From the NCBI RefSeq assembly GCF_011045035.1, contig NZ_JAALAA010000008.1, positions 1 to 64,000 of the forward strand: a stretch of DNA of 64,000 bases, read 5' to 3'. The position numbers were made by a program, and so were the translations under genes. Positions 17,666-26,669 of the stretch are shown piece by piece; within the stretch, counting starts at the first letter, position 1, and the number at the start of each line of letters is the position of its first letter. This stretch comes from Nocardioides turkmenicus. GTDB taxonomy: Bacteria > Actinomycetota > Actinomycetes > Propionibacteriales > Nocardioidaceae. The notes below the pieces were generated by a model, which worked only from the letters and a program-made list of their open reading frames with translations, made no database searches and was not told the DNA's origin.

Positions 17666-18964
17666 TTGTCTCAGCAGAGCTTCAGCGCGCTCGGCGTGCC
17701 CGCAGACCTGACCGCCGTCCTCGACCACCACGGCATCACCTCCCCCACCCCGATCCAGGCGGCCACCCTGCCGGACTCGCTCGCCGGCCGCGACGTGCTC
17801 GGCCGCGGGCGGACCGGGTCGGGCAAGACGTACGCGTTCCTGCTTCCGCTGGTCGCCCGCCTCGCCGGCGGCCCGAAGGCCAAGGCGGGCAAGCCGCGCG
17901 CCCTCGTGCTCGCGCCGACGCGTGAGCTGGTCCGGCAGATCGAGGAGTCGCTGCGTCCGCTCGCCACCGAGGCGGGCCTGAGCGTGCAGACCGTCTTCGG
18001 CGGCGTCGGGCAGAACCCGCAGGTCATCGGCCTGCGCAAGGGCGCTGACGTCGTCCTCGCCTGCCCCGGCCGGCTCGAGGACCTGATCGGTCAGCGCCAC
18101 GCCGACCTGTCCGCCGTCGAGATCACCGTCCTGGACGAGGCCGACCACATGGCCGACCTCGGCTTCCTGCCGGCGGTCAAACGCCTCATGGCGGCGACCC
18201 CGAAGGGTGGCCAGCGGCTCCTGTTCAGCGCGACGCTCGACAAGGGCATCAACGTCCTGGTCAAGCAGTTCCTCTCCTCGCCGGTCGTGCACGAGGCCGA
18301 CTCGGCCCAATCGCCCGTCGCCGAGATGGAGCACCACGTGCTCCACCTCTCGGCCCGCGAGCACCGCATCCCGGTGCTCGCCGACCTGGCCGCCGCCCCC
18401 GGCCGCACCGTCGTCTTCACCCGCACCAAGCACGGTGCCAAGGGCGTCGCCCGCCAGCTCGGCCGCGCCGGCATCCCCGCCGTCGAGCTCCACGGCGACC
18501 TCTCCCAGAACGCCCGCGTACGCAACCTGGAGGCGTTCCACTCCGGCAAGGCGACCACCCTGGTGGCCACCGACATCGCCGCCCGCGGCATCCACGTCGA
18601 CGACGTCACCCTCGTGGTCCACGCCGACCCGCCCGCCGAGCACAAGGCCTACCTGCACCGCTCCGGGCGTACGGCCCGCGCCGGCGCCTCCGGCACCGTG
18701 GTCACCCTGATGCTGCCCGACCAGGTCAAGGACGTACGCAGCCTCGCCCGCGCCGCGGGGATCAAGCCCACGACCACCCGCGTCGACGGCCCTGACCACC
18801 CCATCCTCGTCGAGCTGGCTCCGGGCGAGCGCAGCCGTCCCGGCCCGTTCGTCCCGGTCGTCACCCAGCCCCCGCGCCGCCCCGCCGGCGAGGGCACCGG
18901 CACCCGGAAGAGCCGCCCCGGCTCCCGCGCCCGCCGGCGTCAGCGCGCCGCCGGCTCCCGCTGA
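17666..18964 (+). CDS. DEAD-box RNA helicase
   Basis: This is an ATP-dependent RNA helicase of 432 residues. The Q motif region is FSALGVPADL...GITSPTPIQ. Motif I is GRTGSGKT near residue 50, motif Ia APTRELVRQI, motif II DEAD in VLDEADHMADLG near 156, and motif III SAT. The C-terminal helicase domain has VATDIAARGIHVDDV and HRSGRTARAG, and an Arg/Pro-rich basic tail follows from about 385. The start is the TTG at 17666 (MSQQSF), a weak start. A six-codon open frame beginning at 17634 ends 13 nt before it. The 133-nt leader may regulate translation, as is common for cold-induced helicases, but this is inference. Confidence 0.94.
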   Translation: MSQQSFSALGVPADLTAVLDHHGITSPTPIQAATLPDSLAGRDVLGRGRTGSGKTYAFLLPLVARLAGGPKAKAGKPRALVLAPTRELVRQIEESLRPLATEAGLSVQTVFGGVGQNPQVIGLRKGADVVLACPGRLEDLIGQRHADLSAVEITVLDEADHMADLGFLPAVKRLMAATPKGGQRLLFSATLDKGINVLVKQFLSSPVVHEADSAQSPVAEMEHHVLHLSAREHRIPVLADLAAAPGRTVVFTRTKHGAKGVARQLGRAGIPAVELHGDLSQNARVRNLEAFHSGKATTLVATDIAARGIHVDDVTLVVHADPPAEHKAYLHRSGRTARAGASGTVVTLMLPDQVKDVRSLARAAGIKPTTTRVDGPDHPILVELAPGERSRPGPFVPVVTQPPRRPAGEGTGTRKSRPGSRARRRQRAAGSR

Positions 18965-19017
18965 ACTCCGACTCGAGACTGAGGACCTGGTCCGCCGACG
19001 GAACTAGGGTTGGCCGG

Positions 19018-20391
19018 GTGACTGTGCACGACGACGCCGGCTCCTCCGGCCGGCTGGCGACGTTCTTCGCGACCGACGACGACTGGGAGCGGGAAGGGTC
19101 GATCACGCTCGGCGACTGGCTGGTCGGCGCGGTCGTGCTGATCGCCAGCCTGGTCACCCTGGAGCTGATCCGCGGGGTCGGGACGCTGGACAGCAGCGAC
19201 GCGCCGACCTGGGTCGAGTGGCTGGCGGTGATCAGCGGAGCGGCGCTGCTGGTCTTCCGGCGCCGGTTCCCGCTGACGATCGCGCTCCTGGCCGGGGTCC
19301 ACATGTTCGTCACCGGGGTGTGGCTGCCCATGGTGATGGGGCTCCTGCCGATGCAGATCATCTATTTCGTCGCGTTCTTCGCGGGCGCGGCCTGGGCGCG
19401 GAGCCGGCGCGACATGGTGGTCGTGATGGGGCTGATCACGCTGTTCATGTTCGCCTGGCTCTCCTGGCAGTTCGCGGTCGGCAGCGGCATCGACGAGATC
19501 CGCGAGTCGACCTCTGAGGCGGAGGGCTCGGCGCTGATCGGCCCGGTGACCGCCTACGTGCTGCTCACCACCTTGATGAACCTGCTCTACTTCATCGGCG
19601 CGATCGTCGGCGGCCAGGTCGCCTGGCGGGGAGCGCGACAGAAGGCCGAGCTCGCCGCGCAGGCGGCGACGATCGCGGCGCAGTCCGGGCAGCTGCAGCG
19701 CCGAGCGGTCATCGACGAGCGCCTGCGGATCGCCCGCGAGCTCCACGACGTCGTCGCCCACCACGTCGCGGTCGTCGGGGTGCAGGCGGCCGCCGGGCGC
19801 AAGCTGCTCGAACGCGGCCGTCCCGGCGACATCGAGGGCGCTGCCGAGGCGCTCGGCAACGTCGAGGCCTCCGCCCGCGAGGGAGTCACCCAGATGCGCT
19901 CGCTGCTCGGCACCCTGCGCGACCCGGCCGGTGACGCGGAGGCAGAACCCGACGGCGTACGCCGCCCCGAGCCGCGGCTCGAGGACCTGCCAGCGCTCCT
20001 GGACGAGGTGCGCGAGAGCGGGCTGCAGGTCGACTACGAGGCGGTCGGGCCGGTCGAGGACCTCCCGCTTCCGCTGGCCCACTCGGTCTACCGGATCGTC
20101 CAGGAGGCGCTCGCCAACGTCCGCCGCCACTCGACCGCCGACCGCGCTCAGGTCGTCCTCCGCGTCGACCGGTCCGCCGCCGCGCCGTACGCCGAGGTCG
20201 AGATCACCGACAACGGCCGGCCGCGCCACGGCACCTCCGGCAGCGGCCTGGGCCTGCTGGGTGTACGCGAGCGGGCGGCCGTCCGGAAGGCGGAGGTCGA
20301 CATCGGGCCACGCGCGGTGCAGGGGTTCCGGGTGCGGGTGCGGTTCCCGCTCGACTCTCCCGTCCCGTCGTCGGCGGGGGTCGCGCGATGA
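19018..20391 (+). CDS. DesK/NarX-type sensor histidine kinase
   Basis: This is a membrane sensor kinase of 457 residues. Residues 37-205 hold about five to six spans with no sizeable outside domain, which suggests membrane sensing. The phosphoacceptor motif ERLRIARELHDVVAHH is near residue 237, followed by the HisKA_3 helices. HATPase_c shows VQEALANVRRHS near 360 and the G-rich GSGLGLLGVRER. The GTG at 19018 is used. The stop overlaps the response-regulator start (ATGA), and an ABC exporter follows 86 nt after that, so kinase, regulator and exporter probably form one module. Confidence 0.94.
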   Translation: MTVHDDAGSSGRLATFFATDDDWEREGSITLGDWLVGAVVLIASLVTLELIRGVGTLDSSDAPTWVEWLAVISGAALLVFRRRFPLTIALLAGVHMFVTGVWLPMVMGLLPMQIIYFVAFFAGAAWARSRRDMVVVMGLITLFMFAWLSWQFAVGSGIDEIRESTSEAEGSALIGPVTAYVLLTTLMNLLYFIGAIVGGQVAWRGARQKAELAAQAATIAAQSGQLQRRAVIDERLRIARELHDVVAHHVAVVGVQAAAGRKLLERGRPGDIEGAAEALGNVEASAREGVTQMRSLLGTLRDPAGDAEAEPDGVRRPEPRLEDLPALLDEVRESGLQVDYEAVGPVEDLPLPLAHSVYRIVQEALANVRRHSTADRAQVVLRVDRSAAAPYAEVEITDNGRPRHGTSGSGLGLLGVRERAAVRKAEVDIGPRAVQGFRVRVRFPLDSPVPSSAGVAR

Positions 20392-21059
20392 TCCGGGTGC
20401 TGCTCGCCGACGACCAGCAGCTGGTGCGCTCTGGGTTCCGCCTCATCCTCTCGATGGAGGACGACATCTCGGTGGTCGGCGAGGCCTCCGACGGCGCCGA
20501 CGCGATCGCCAAGGTCCGCGAGCTGCGGCCCGACGTGGTGCTGATGGACGTGCAGATGCCCGGCACCGACGGCATCGAGGCGACGCGTACGGTCGTCGCC
20601 GAGGGGCACGCCAAGGTGATCATCCTGACCACCTTCGACCGTGACGACTACCTCTTCGACGCCCTCTCCGCCGGCGCGAGCGGGTTCCTGCTCAAGAACG
20701 CCGACCCGGACTCGCTGGCCGAGGCGGTGCGGGCCGCGGCTGACGGCCACGCGCTGCTCGCGCCGGAGGTCACGATGCGCGTGATCGGGCGGGTGACCAG
20801 GGACGACGCTCCGTCGGCGCCGAGACCGAAGCCGCCCAAGGAGCTCGACCTCCTCACCGCCCGCGAGCGTGAGGTGCTCCTGCTCATCGGTGAGGGGCTG
20901 AGCAACAACGAGATCGCGCGCCGGCTGTTCCTGACCGAGGCGACCGTGAAGACGCACGTGTCGGCCTGCCTGGCCAAGCTGCAGCTGCGCGACCGGGTGC
21001 AGACCGTGGTCTTCATCCACCGTCACGGGCTGCTGCCCGCAGGCCCATCCAACGGGTGA
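20388..21059 (+). CDS. NarL/LuxR-family response regulator
   Basis: This is the cognate regulator of the preceding kinase, 223 residues. The receiver domain has the acidic pair DD at residues 8-9, the phosphoacceptor Asp in VVLMDVQMPG near 54, and Lys in FLLKNADP near 104. The LuxR HTH is LTAREREVLLLIGEGLSNNEIA to VKTHVSACLAKL. Its start overlaps the kinase stop by 4 nt. It probably controls the Nat-type ABC exporter genes directly downstream. Confidence 0.95.
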   Translation: MIRVLLADDQQLVRSGFRLILSMEDDISVVGEASDGADAIAKVRELRPDVVLMDVQMPGTDGIEATRTVVAEGHAKVIILTTFDRDDYLFDALSAGASGFLLKNADPDSLAEAVRAAADGHALLAPEVTMRVIGRVTRDDAPSAPRPKPPKELDLLTAREREVLLLIGEGLSNNEIARRLFLTEATVKTHVSACLAKLQLRDRVQTVVFIHRHGLLPAGPSNG

Positions 21060-21145
21060 GAGCGGGTTCATCCTCGCGACGGATCCGCCGGCCGCGGCGC
21101 TGAAATAGCGTGGTTCCCGTTCAGTTCCGACGCAGAGGAGTTTCG

Positions 21146-22027
21146 ATGCTCGAGGTCAGCGGGTTGACCCGCCGCTTCGGCGACATGGTCGCCGTCGACG
21201 ACGTGTCCTTCCCGGTCCCGTCCGGTGGCCTCACCGGGTTCGTGGGCGGCAACGGTGCCGGCAAGACGACCACCATGAGGATGGTCATGGGGGTGCTGGC
21301 CGCGCATGCCGGCACGGTCTCCTGGCAGGGACACGAGGTCACCCGCGAGGACCGCCGCCGGTTCGGCTACATGCCCGAGGAGCGCGGCCTCTACCCGAAG
21401 CAGCCGATCCTGGACCAGCTGGTCTACCTGGCCCGGCTGCGTGGCATGACCACCGCCGACGCGCGCCGGGAGATCACCGCGCTTCTGGAGCGGTTCGGGC
21501 TGGGCGCCCGCACCAAGGACCCGCTCGAGAAGCTCTCCCTGGGTAACCAGCAGCGCGTCCAGATCATCGCCGCGCTCGTCCCCGCGCCGATCGCGCTCGT
21601 CCTCGACGAGCCGTTCTCGGGCCTCGACCCCGAGGCCATCGACGCGATGGCCGACCTGCTGCGCGAGCACGCCCGCGACGGCGTACCGGTCGTCTTCTCC
21701 TCCCACCAGCTCGACCTCGTGGACCGGCTGTGCGACCGACTCGTGGTGATGGCACGCGGCCGGGTGGTCACCCAGGGCACCGGCGAGGAGCTGCGCGCCG
21801 AGGCGGCGCTGCGCTACCGGGTCGTGCTCGACGGCGACGCCGGGTGGGTGCGCGACCTGCCGGGCCTCCACGTACGCGACGTCGCCGGCCCGGAGGCCGA
21901 GATCGAGGTCGTCTCCGCCGGCGCCGAGCAGAAGCTGCTCACCGAGGCCACTGCCCGCGGGAACGTGCTCGACTTCCACCGCGTCGTGCCCCGCCTGTCC
22001 GAGATCTACCGTGAGGTCACCGCATGA
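21146..22027 (+). CDS. ABC exporter ATP-binding protein (NatA-like)
   Basis: This is the ATPase subunit of an ABC-2 exporter, 293 residues. Walker A GGNGAGKTT is near residue 36, an LSLGNQQRVQ signature near 132, Walker B VLDEPFSGLDP near 152, and the switch His in SSHQ near 184. A C-terminal DUF4162-type extension follows at about 220-293. The ATG at 21146 has GAGGAG 5 nt upstream. The stop overlaps the permease start by 4 nt. It lies 86 nt after a two-component system, which probably regulates it. The substrate could be sodium, a peptide or a drug and is not readable. Confidence 0.93.
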   Translation: MLEVSGLTRRFGDMVAVDDVSFPVPSGGLTGFVGGNGAGKTTTMRMVMGVLAAHAGTVSWQGHEVTREDRRRFGYMPEERGLYPKQPILDQLVYLARLRGMTTADARREITALLERFGLGARTKDPLEKLSLGNQQRVQIIAALVPAPIALVLDEPFSGLDPEAIDAMADLLREHARDGVPVVFSSHQLDLVDRLCDRLVVMARGRVVTQGTGEELRAEAALRYRVVLDGDAGWVRDLPGLHVRDVAGPEAEIEVVSAGAEQKLLTEATARGNVLDFHRVVPRLSEIYREVTA

Positions 22028-23211
22028 GCGTCGTGAAGACGAAGAGCCAGCCCGTGTGGCAGATCGTCGCGCGCCGCGAGATCGCGGTCCGCGCCACCGA
22101 CAAGTCGACCCTGATCGGCACCGCGGTGATGCTCGCGGTCATCGTGGGCGTGCTCGGCTTCACCGCGTGGAGCGAGAGCCGGGAGAAGTCCTACGAGCTC
22201 GCCTACTCGTCAGCGGCCTCGCAGGCGATGGTCGAGGGCATCGCCGAGCGCGCCTCGGGTATCGATGAGAAGGTGCACATCGACCCCGTCGCCGTCGATG
22301 ACGCCGACGCCGCCCGACACGCGCTCGAGGAGGAGCAGGCCGACGCGTACCTCCGGCCGACGGCCGAGGGCTGGACGCTGGTCACGCTGGAGGATCCCGA
22401 CTCCGAGCTGCGCGACGTGGTCAGGCAGGCGGTCGAGGCGATCGTCCTGGCCGGCAACGCCGACGCCGCCGGCACGACCGCTGCCGAGCTGACCAGGGGC
22501 TCGGCGGTCGCGCTCGACCAGCTCGAGGGCGACAGCGAGCTCAACGCGATCCGGTACGTCGTCGGCTACGCGCTCGCGATCGTCTTCTACTTCGCCTCGA
22601 TCATGTTCGGGATGACGCTGGCCAACAGCGTCGTCGAGGAGAAGCAGTCGCGGATCGTGGAGATGATCGCCGCCGCGGTGCCGCTGCGGCAGCTGCTCGC
22701 CGGCAAGATCATCGGCAACGCCGTCATCGCGGTCGCCCAGATGCTCGTCTACGTGGCCGTCGGCCTGGTCGGACTGAGCCTGACCGACTTCGGCTTCGCG
22801 CTGCCCGCCCTGTCCGGTGCGATCGGCTGGTTCGTGGTCTTCTTCCTGATCGGCTTCGTGGTGCTCTCGACCCTGTGGGCGGTCGCGGGCGCGCTCGCCT
22901 CCCGCACCGAGGACCTGCAGTCCTCTTCCACCCCGATCACGATGCTGCTCATGGTGATGTTCTTCGGCGCCCTCTACCTCGACGGCGTCGGCGAGATCGT
23001 CGGTTCGTACATCCCGCCGCTCTCCGCCGTGCTCATGCCGATGCGCCTGGTCGACGGCAGTGCGGCCTGGTGGGAGCCGGTCATCGCCGTGGCCCTGCTC
23101 CTCGCCTTCGGCGTCGCTCTGGTACGTTTCGCCGAGCGCCTCTACAGCCGGGCGCTGCTCCAGACCGGCGGCCAGCTCTCGCTGAAGGCGGCCTGGCGGC
23201 TCGAGGAGTGA
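22024..23211 (+). CDS. ABC-2 exporter permease (NatB-like)
   Basis: This is the membrane subunit paired with the preceding ATPase, 395 residues. One span at about residues 35-53 is followed by a roughly 125-residue extracytoplasmic domain. Five to six spans follow between about 178 and 380, with the cytoplasmic VEEKQSRIVEMIAAAVP motif near 208 that typifies the NatB/YhaP subgroup. Its ATG overlaps the ATPase stop (ATGA). The convergent LysE-type gene begins 9 nt after its stop, leaving almost no room for a terminator. Confidence 0.92.
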   Translation: MSVVKTKSQPVWQIVARREIAVRATDKSTLIGTAVMLAVIVGVLGFTAWSESREKSYELAYSSAASQAMVEGIAERASGIDEKVHIDPVAVDDADAARHALEEEQADAYLRPTAEGWTLVTLEDPDSELRDVVRQAVEAIVLAGNADAAGTTAAELTRGSAVALDQLEGDSELNAIRYVVGYALAIVFYFASIMFGMTLANSVVEEKQSRIVEMIAAAVPLRQLLAGKIIGNAVIAVAQMLVYVAVGLVGLSLTDFGFALPALSGAIGWFVVFFLIGFVVLSTLWAVAGALASRTEDLQSSSTPITMLLMVMFFGALYLDGVGEIVGSYIPPLSAVLMPMRLVDGSAAWWEPVIAVALLLAFGVALVRFAERLYSRALLQTGGQLSLKAAWRLEE

Positions 23212-23220
23212 GTCCCCGGC

Positions 23221-23856
23221 TCAGGCCGAGGCGCGCGCGAAGCCGAGATGGATCGCGAAGCCCGTCAGCAGTCCGCCCGCCGTCCAGCGCACCCCGCGCT
23301 CGACGCGGCGGCTGCGGCGGAGCACGCCGGAGACGCGCCCGGCGAGGACCACCCACATCGCGTTGACCACGGTGGCGACCGCGATCTGCACGAGCCCCAG
23401 CTCGATCAGCTGCAGGCTGGTCGGGCCGTTCCCGGCCTGGACGAACTGCGGCAGCAGCGCGCCGTACATCAGCGCGATCTTCGGGTTGAGCAGGCAGGTG
23501 GTCAGCCCGGTCAGGTAGAGCCGCCACGCGGAGTGACGCGGCAGGTCGGCGTCGGGGGCGAGCGCCTGGTTGGAGCCGCGCACCATCCCCCAGGCGAGAT
23601 AGATCAGGTAGGCCACCCCGGCGATCTTGATCGCCACGAACAGCCCCGGGACCACGGCGAACAGCAGTGCCAGGCCGAGCGTGGTGGCCAGGACGTACAG
23701 CAGGAACCCGGTCACCACCCCGGCGAGCGAGACCATCCCGGCCGTACGTCCCTGGATCAGCGTCCGAGAGACCAGGTACATCATGTTGGGGCCTGGGGTG
23801 ACGACCATCCCGAACGCGATGGTCGCGACGGCGAGGGCGGCAGACGCGGAGATCAC
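23221..23856 (-). CDS. LysE/RhtB-family exporter
   Basis: This is an inner-membrane amino-acid or metabolite exporter of 211 residues with about six spans. The family start motif VVTPGPNMMYLVSRTL is at about residues 18-33, and a conserved NPKIALMYGALLPQFV segment lies near 125-140. The GTG at 23856 is used. It diverges from a gluconolactonase-like gene across 120 nt that contains a perfect 18-bp palindrome, so the two may share a regulator. The substrate is unknown. Confidence 0.9.
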   Translation of the reverse strand: MISASAALAVATIAFGMVVTPGPNMMYLVSRTLIQGRTAGMVSLAGVVTGFLLYVLATTLGLALLFAVVPGLFVAIKIAGVAYLIYLAWGMVRGSNQALAPDADLPRHSAWRLYLTGLTTCLLNPKIALMYGALLPQFVQAGNGPTSLQLIELGLVQIAVATVVNAMWVVLAGRVSGVLRRSRRVERGVRWTAGGLLTGFAIHLGFARASA

Positions 23857-23888
23857 CGTTCGAGGCTAGGCCCGGGCGTCCACATGCC

Positions 23889-23906
23889 CGAACGAATCTT
23901 CGTTCG
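23889..23906. promoter_or_regulatory. palindromic operator candidate between lysE-like and SMP-30 genes
   Basis: CGAACGAA-TC-TTCGTTCG has perfect 8-bp arms around 2 bp. It sits 33 nt upstream of the LysE-type start and 71 nt upstream of the lactonase start. The size suits a TetR-like dimer site; no such regulator gene is adjacent. Confidence 0.5.
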
Positions 23907-23976
23907 CCGAGACAAACCGGGCCGGAGAGGCCAGGGTGTTCGGGAGACCTGTCACCGTCGACCGGAGGAGCCCGGC

Positions 23977-24870
23977 ATGGCCCGAGAGATCAGCACCATC
24001 GTGACGGACCTGCACTACCTGGAGTGCCCACGGTGGCACCAGGACCGGATCTGGTTCGTGGACTTCTACTCCTACAAGGTCTACTCGGCCCGGGAGGACG
24101 GCTCGGACCTCATGGTGGAGGCCGAGGTGCCCGGCCAGCCCTCGGGGCTGGGCTGGCTTCCCGACGGCCACCTCCTGGTCGTCTCGATGAGCGACCGCCG
24201 GATCCTGCGCCGCGAGTCCGACGGCTCCCTGGTCACCCATGCCGACCTCAGCGGCCACGTCGATCACCATCTCAACGACATGGTCGTCGACGAGCAGGGC
24301 CGGGCGTACGTCGGGAACTTCGGCTTCGACATCATGGCCGGCGCCGACGTGGCGCCGACCGCGCTGCTGCGGGTCGACCCGGACGGGACGGTGGCCGAGG
24401 TCGCCGACGACCTGTGGTTCCCCAACGGCAGCGTCATCACCGACGACGGCACGCTGATCGTGGACGAGACCTGCGGCAACCGGATCAGCGCCTTCGACAT
24501 CGCCGCGGACGGGTCGCTGACCAACCGGCGTACGTGGGCGAAGTTCGGCGATCTCAGCACCCACACCGCGTTCGCCGAGGCGATGGGCGACGCCGTCCTC
24601 GCGCCCGACGGCTGCTGCCTGGACGCCGAGGGCGCGCTCTGGACCGCCGACGCCGTCTTCGGCCGGCTGGTCAGGGTCGCCGAAGGCGGCGAGATCCTCG
24701 AGCAGATCGATCTGGACGGCGGCGTCTTCGCGTGCATGCTGGGCGGTAGCGACGGGAAGACCCTGTACGCCTGTGCCGCGCCCGACTTCTTCGAGGAGCC
24801 GCGCAAGGCCAGCACCGAGGCCCGGCTGCTCGCCATCCGGGTCGACGTGCCTCGGGCGGGTCGACCCTAG
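23977..24870 (+). CDS. SMP-30/gluconolactonase-like beta-propeller hydrolase
   Basis: This is a six-bladed propeller lactonase of 297 residues, which would open sugar or other lactones. Family metal-ligand segments are visible: Glu in LECPRWH near residue 15, Asn in HHLNDMVVDEQGRAYVGNFG near 106, Asn in WFPNGSVI near 151, and Asp in APDGCCLDAEGALWTAD near 208. The ATG at 23977 has GGAGGAG 6 nt upstream. Its stop codon overlaps the stop of the convergent lipid kinase gene in the sequence CTAG. Substrate range cannot be set from sequence. Confidence 0.88.
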   Translation: MAREISTIVTDLHYLECPRWHQDRIWFVDFYSYKVYSAREDGSDLMVEAEVPGQPSGLGWLPDGHLLVVSMSDRRILRRESDGSLVTHADLSGHVDHHLNDMVVDEQGRAYVGNFGFDIMAGADVAPTALLRVDPDGTVAEVADDLWFPNGSVITDDGTLIVDETCGNRISAFDIAADGSLTNRRTWAKFGDLSTHTAFAEAMGDAVLAPDGCCLDAEGALWTADAVFGRLVRVAEGGEILEQIDLDGGVFACMLGGSDGKTLYACAAPDFFEEPRKASTEARLLAIRVDVPRAGRP

Positions 24871-25832
24871 CTCTGCACGTCCGGCGGCGGGCCGTCGAGG
24901 CGGCCGGCGCGGCTGCGGATCGGCACCGCGACGTGGAGCGCGTTGCTCTCGAGCGTGAAGTCGGCCGGCGTCTCGGTGACGATTTCGCCGTCGAGGTTGA
25001 CCGGCATCGCCTCGTCGGTGGTGATCCGCACCGCCGAGGTGGTCACGTGGTGCACCTGCTCGTGCTCGATGAAGTGGCCGCTCTTGAGCAGCCGCGCGAT
25101 CGAGACGTGGTCCCGCATCCGGCCGCGGACGATGGCATAGACGTCGAGCAGATCGTCGTCGACCGAGGCGGAGGGCGAGACGGTGTTGCCGCCGCCGTAG
25201 TGGCGGCCGTTGCCGACCGCGACCTGGAGCAGGTCGTCGAGCTCCATCGGGTCGTGGTCGCCCTCGGGGAACTCCAGCCGGGCGGTGAACGGCTTGTGGT
25301 GGCGGTAGGCCTGCAGGGTCGCGACCGGGTAGGCCGCCGGCCCGATCAGTTTCTTCAGCCGCGGGTTCAGGGCCTCGGTCACCGCGACCGAGAGGCCGAA
25401 AGAGGCGACGTTGAGATAGGCGTGGCCGTTGGCCCGGCCGATGTCGACGTTGATGATCTTTCCCTCGAGCATCTGCCGGACCGCGGTCTGCGGGTCGAAG
25501 TCGAGCTCGAGGGTGCGGGCGAAGTCGTTGGCTGTGCCGAGCGGCAGCACCGCGAGCACGACGTCGCTCCCGGCGATCCGCGCCGCCGCGGCGCCCACCG
25601 AGCCGTCACCGCCTCCGATGACGAGCAGATCGGGTTTGTCGGCCGCGACCTCGTCGAGCGTGGACTCCAGCTCCTCCCCCGAGTGGACTGCGTAGGAGTG
25701 CACGTCGGCGATGCCCGCGGACCGCAGCATCTCCTCCGACGACGCCAAGGCGTCCTGTCCCCGGCGCGAGCCGGCGTTGACGACGAGCGCGACCTTGACG
25801 GAGTCGCGCGACAACAGCGATTGCATGTCCAC
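24867..25832 (-). CDS. diacylglycerol kinase-family lipid kinase
   Basis: This is a soluble or membrane-associated lipid kinase (YegS/DgkB/sphingosine-kinase fold), 321 residues. The catalytic domain starts with LVVNAGSRRG near residue 16, the nucleotide-binding GGGDGS is near 74, and LPLGTANDFAR near 96 is the family hallmark. The C-terminal beta domain ends with VNLDGEIV. It would phosphorylate diacylglycerol or a related lipid. The GTG at 25832 is used, with an ATG six bases downstream as an alternative. The stop overlaps that of the convergent lactonase gene. Confidence 0.92.
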   Translation of the reverse strand: MDMQSLLSRDSVKVALVVNAGSRRGQDALASSEEMLRSAGIADVHSYAVHSGEELESTLDEVAADKPDLLVIGGGDGSVGAAAARIAGSDVVLAVLPLGTANDFARTLELDFDPQTAVRQMLEGKIINVDIGRANGHAYLNVASFGLSVAVTEALNPRLKKLIGPAAYPVATLQAYRHHKPFTARLEFPEGDHDPMELDDLLQVAVGNGRHYGGGNTVSPSASVDDDLLDVYAIVRGRMRDHVSIARLLKSGHFIEHEQVHHVTTSAVRITTDEAMPVNLDGEIVTETPADFTLESNALHVAVPIRSRAGRLDGPPPDVQS

Positions 25833-25858
25833 ATCTGGAGCGTACGCAGCCCACCTGA

Positions 25859-25888
25859 GTCCGCGCTGATGCGTCCCTGTGCGCGGAC
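25859..25888 (-). terminator. hairpin after the MOSC gene
   Basis: GTCCGCGC and GCGCGGAC form perfect 8-bp arms with a 14-nt loop, 14 nt after the MOSC stop on the minus strand. It could end the MOSC/PEP-mutase transcript before the lipid-kinase promoter. Confidence 0.5.
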
Positions 25889-25902
25889 CATGACGGCCGG
25901 GG

Positions 25903-26661
25903 TCAGCCCACGACGCCGGGCGTGACCACCTCGGCGAACACCCCGAACGCCGGCTCGCCGGCCCGGTTGAGCGGACGGTGCGTGGCGAGCGTCTTCAGCA
26001 CGCGTACGTCCCGCTCCCCCGTCTCCGGATGGAGGTCGATCACGGCGCAGCGCGGGATGGGTACGCCGATCCGCAGCGTCGCACCGCCGACCCGGACCTC
26101 GCGGCCGAGCCAGGTGTCCTCCGCGTAGGGCTCGTCGGTCTCGACCACCAGGTTGGGCCGGAACCGCGCGGCCTCGAGAGCCTCCTGGCCGGTCCGCTCC
26201 GCGAGGTCGCGCAGCGAGGCGGTGGCCACGACCGAGACCGAGCCGGCGAAGACGACGTCGCCGCGGCGGGCGCGGGCCAGCCGCACCGGACGGTCGAGCC
26301 ACGTCGAGAACAGCTCGGCGTGGGGCCCGTCGACCAGCTCCAGCTCGACCTCGCGGCCCCAGTAGTCGCAGGTGATGCTCTCCCCCGTGGCCACCGGCTC
26401 CGCCGAGGCGGTCTGGCCGTCGGGCAGCGCCACGTCGAGCCCGTCACCGACGACCTCGGCCCGCACGGCGACCAGCGACGGGTTCTGGACGGTGCGCAGC
26501 ACCCGACCGCGAGCCGGGTCCGCGGGGTCGACCGAGACCAGGGCGAGCCCGCGGTCTCCCACGGCCCCCTGGGCGTCGAGCTCGACCCGGTCGTACGCCA
26601 GGTGCCTGGTCCCCTTGATCGGCGCGAACCCCGCGCGCACCACCCTCAGCTCATCGGTCAC
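25903..26661 (-). CDS. MOSC domain protein
   Basis: This is a 252-residue protein with an N-terminal beta-barrel (MOSC_N, residues 1-90) and a C-terminal MOSC domain. MOSC domains bind sulfur or the molybdenum cofactor and occur in Moco sulfurases and N-hydroxylated-compound reductases. The expected conserved Cys is present in GVPIPRCAVIDLHPETGERD near residue 206. The GTG at 26661 is chosen; a TTG at 26673, which would overlap the upstream stop by 4 nt, is equally possible. It is coupled to the PEP-mutase-like gene upstream. No molybdopterin synthesis gene is nearby. Confidence 0.86.
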   Translation of the reverse strand: MTDELRVVRAGFAPIKGTRHLAYDRVELDAQGAVGDRGLALVSVDPADPARGRVLRTVQNPSLVAVRAEVVGDGLDVALPDGQTASAEPVATGESITCDYWGREVELELVDGPHAELFSTWLDRPVRLARARRGDVVFAGSVSVVATASLRDLAERTGQEALEAARFRPNLVVETDEPYAEDTWLGREVRVGGATLRIGVPIPRCAVIDLHPETGERDVRVLKTLATHRPLNRAGEPAFGVFAEVVTPGVVG

Positions 26662-26669
26662 GGGGCCAG

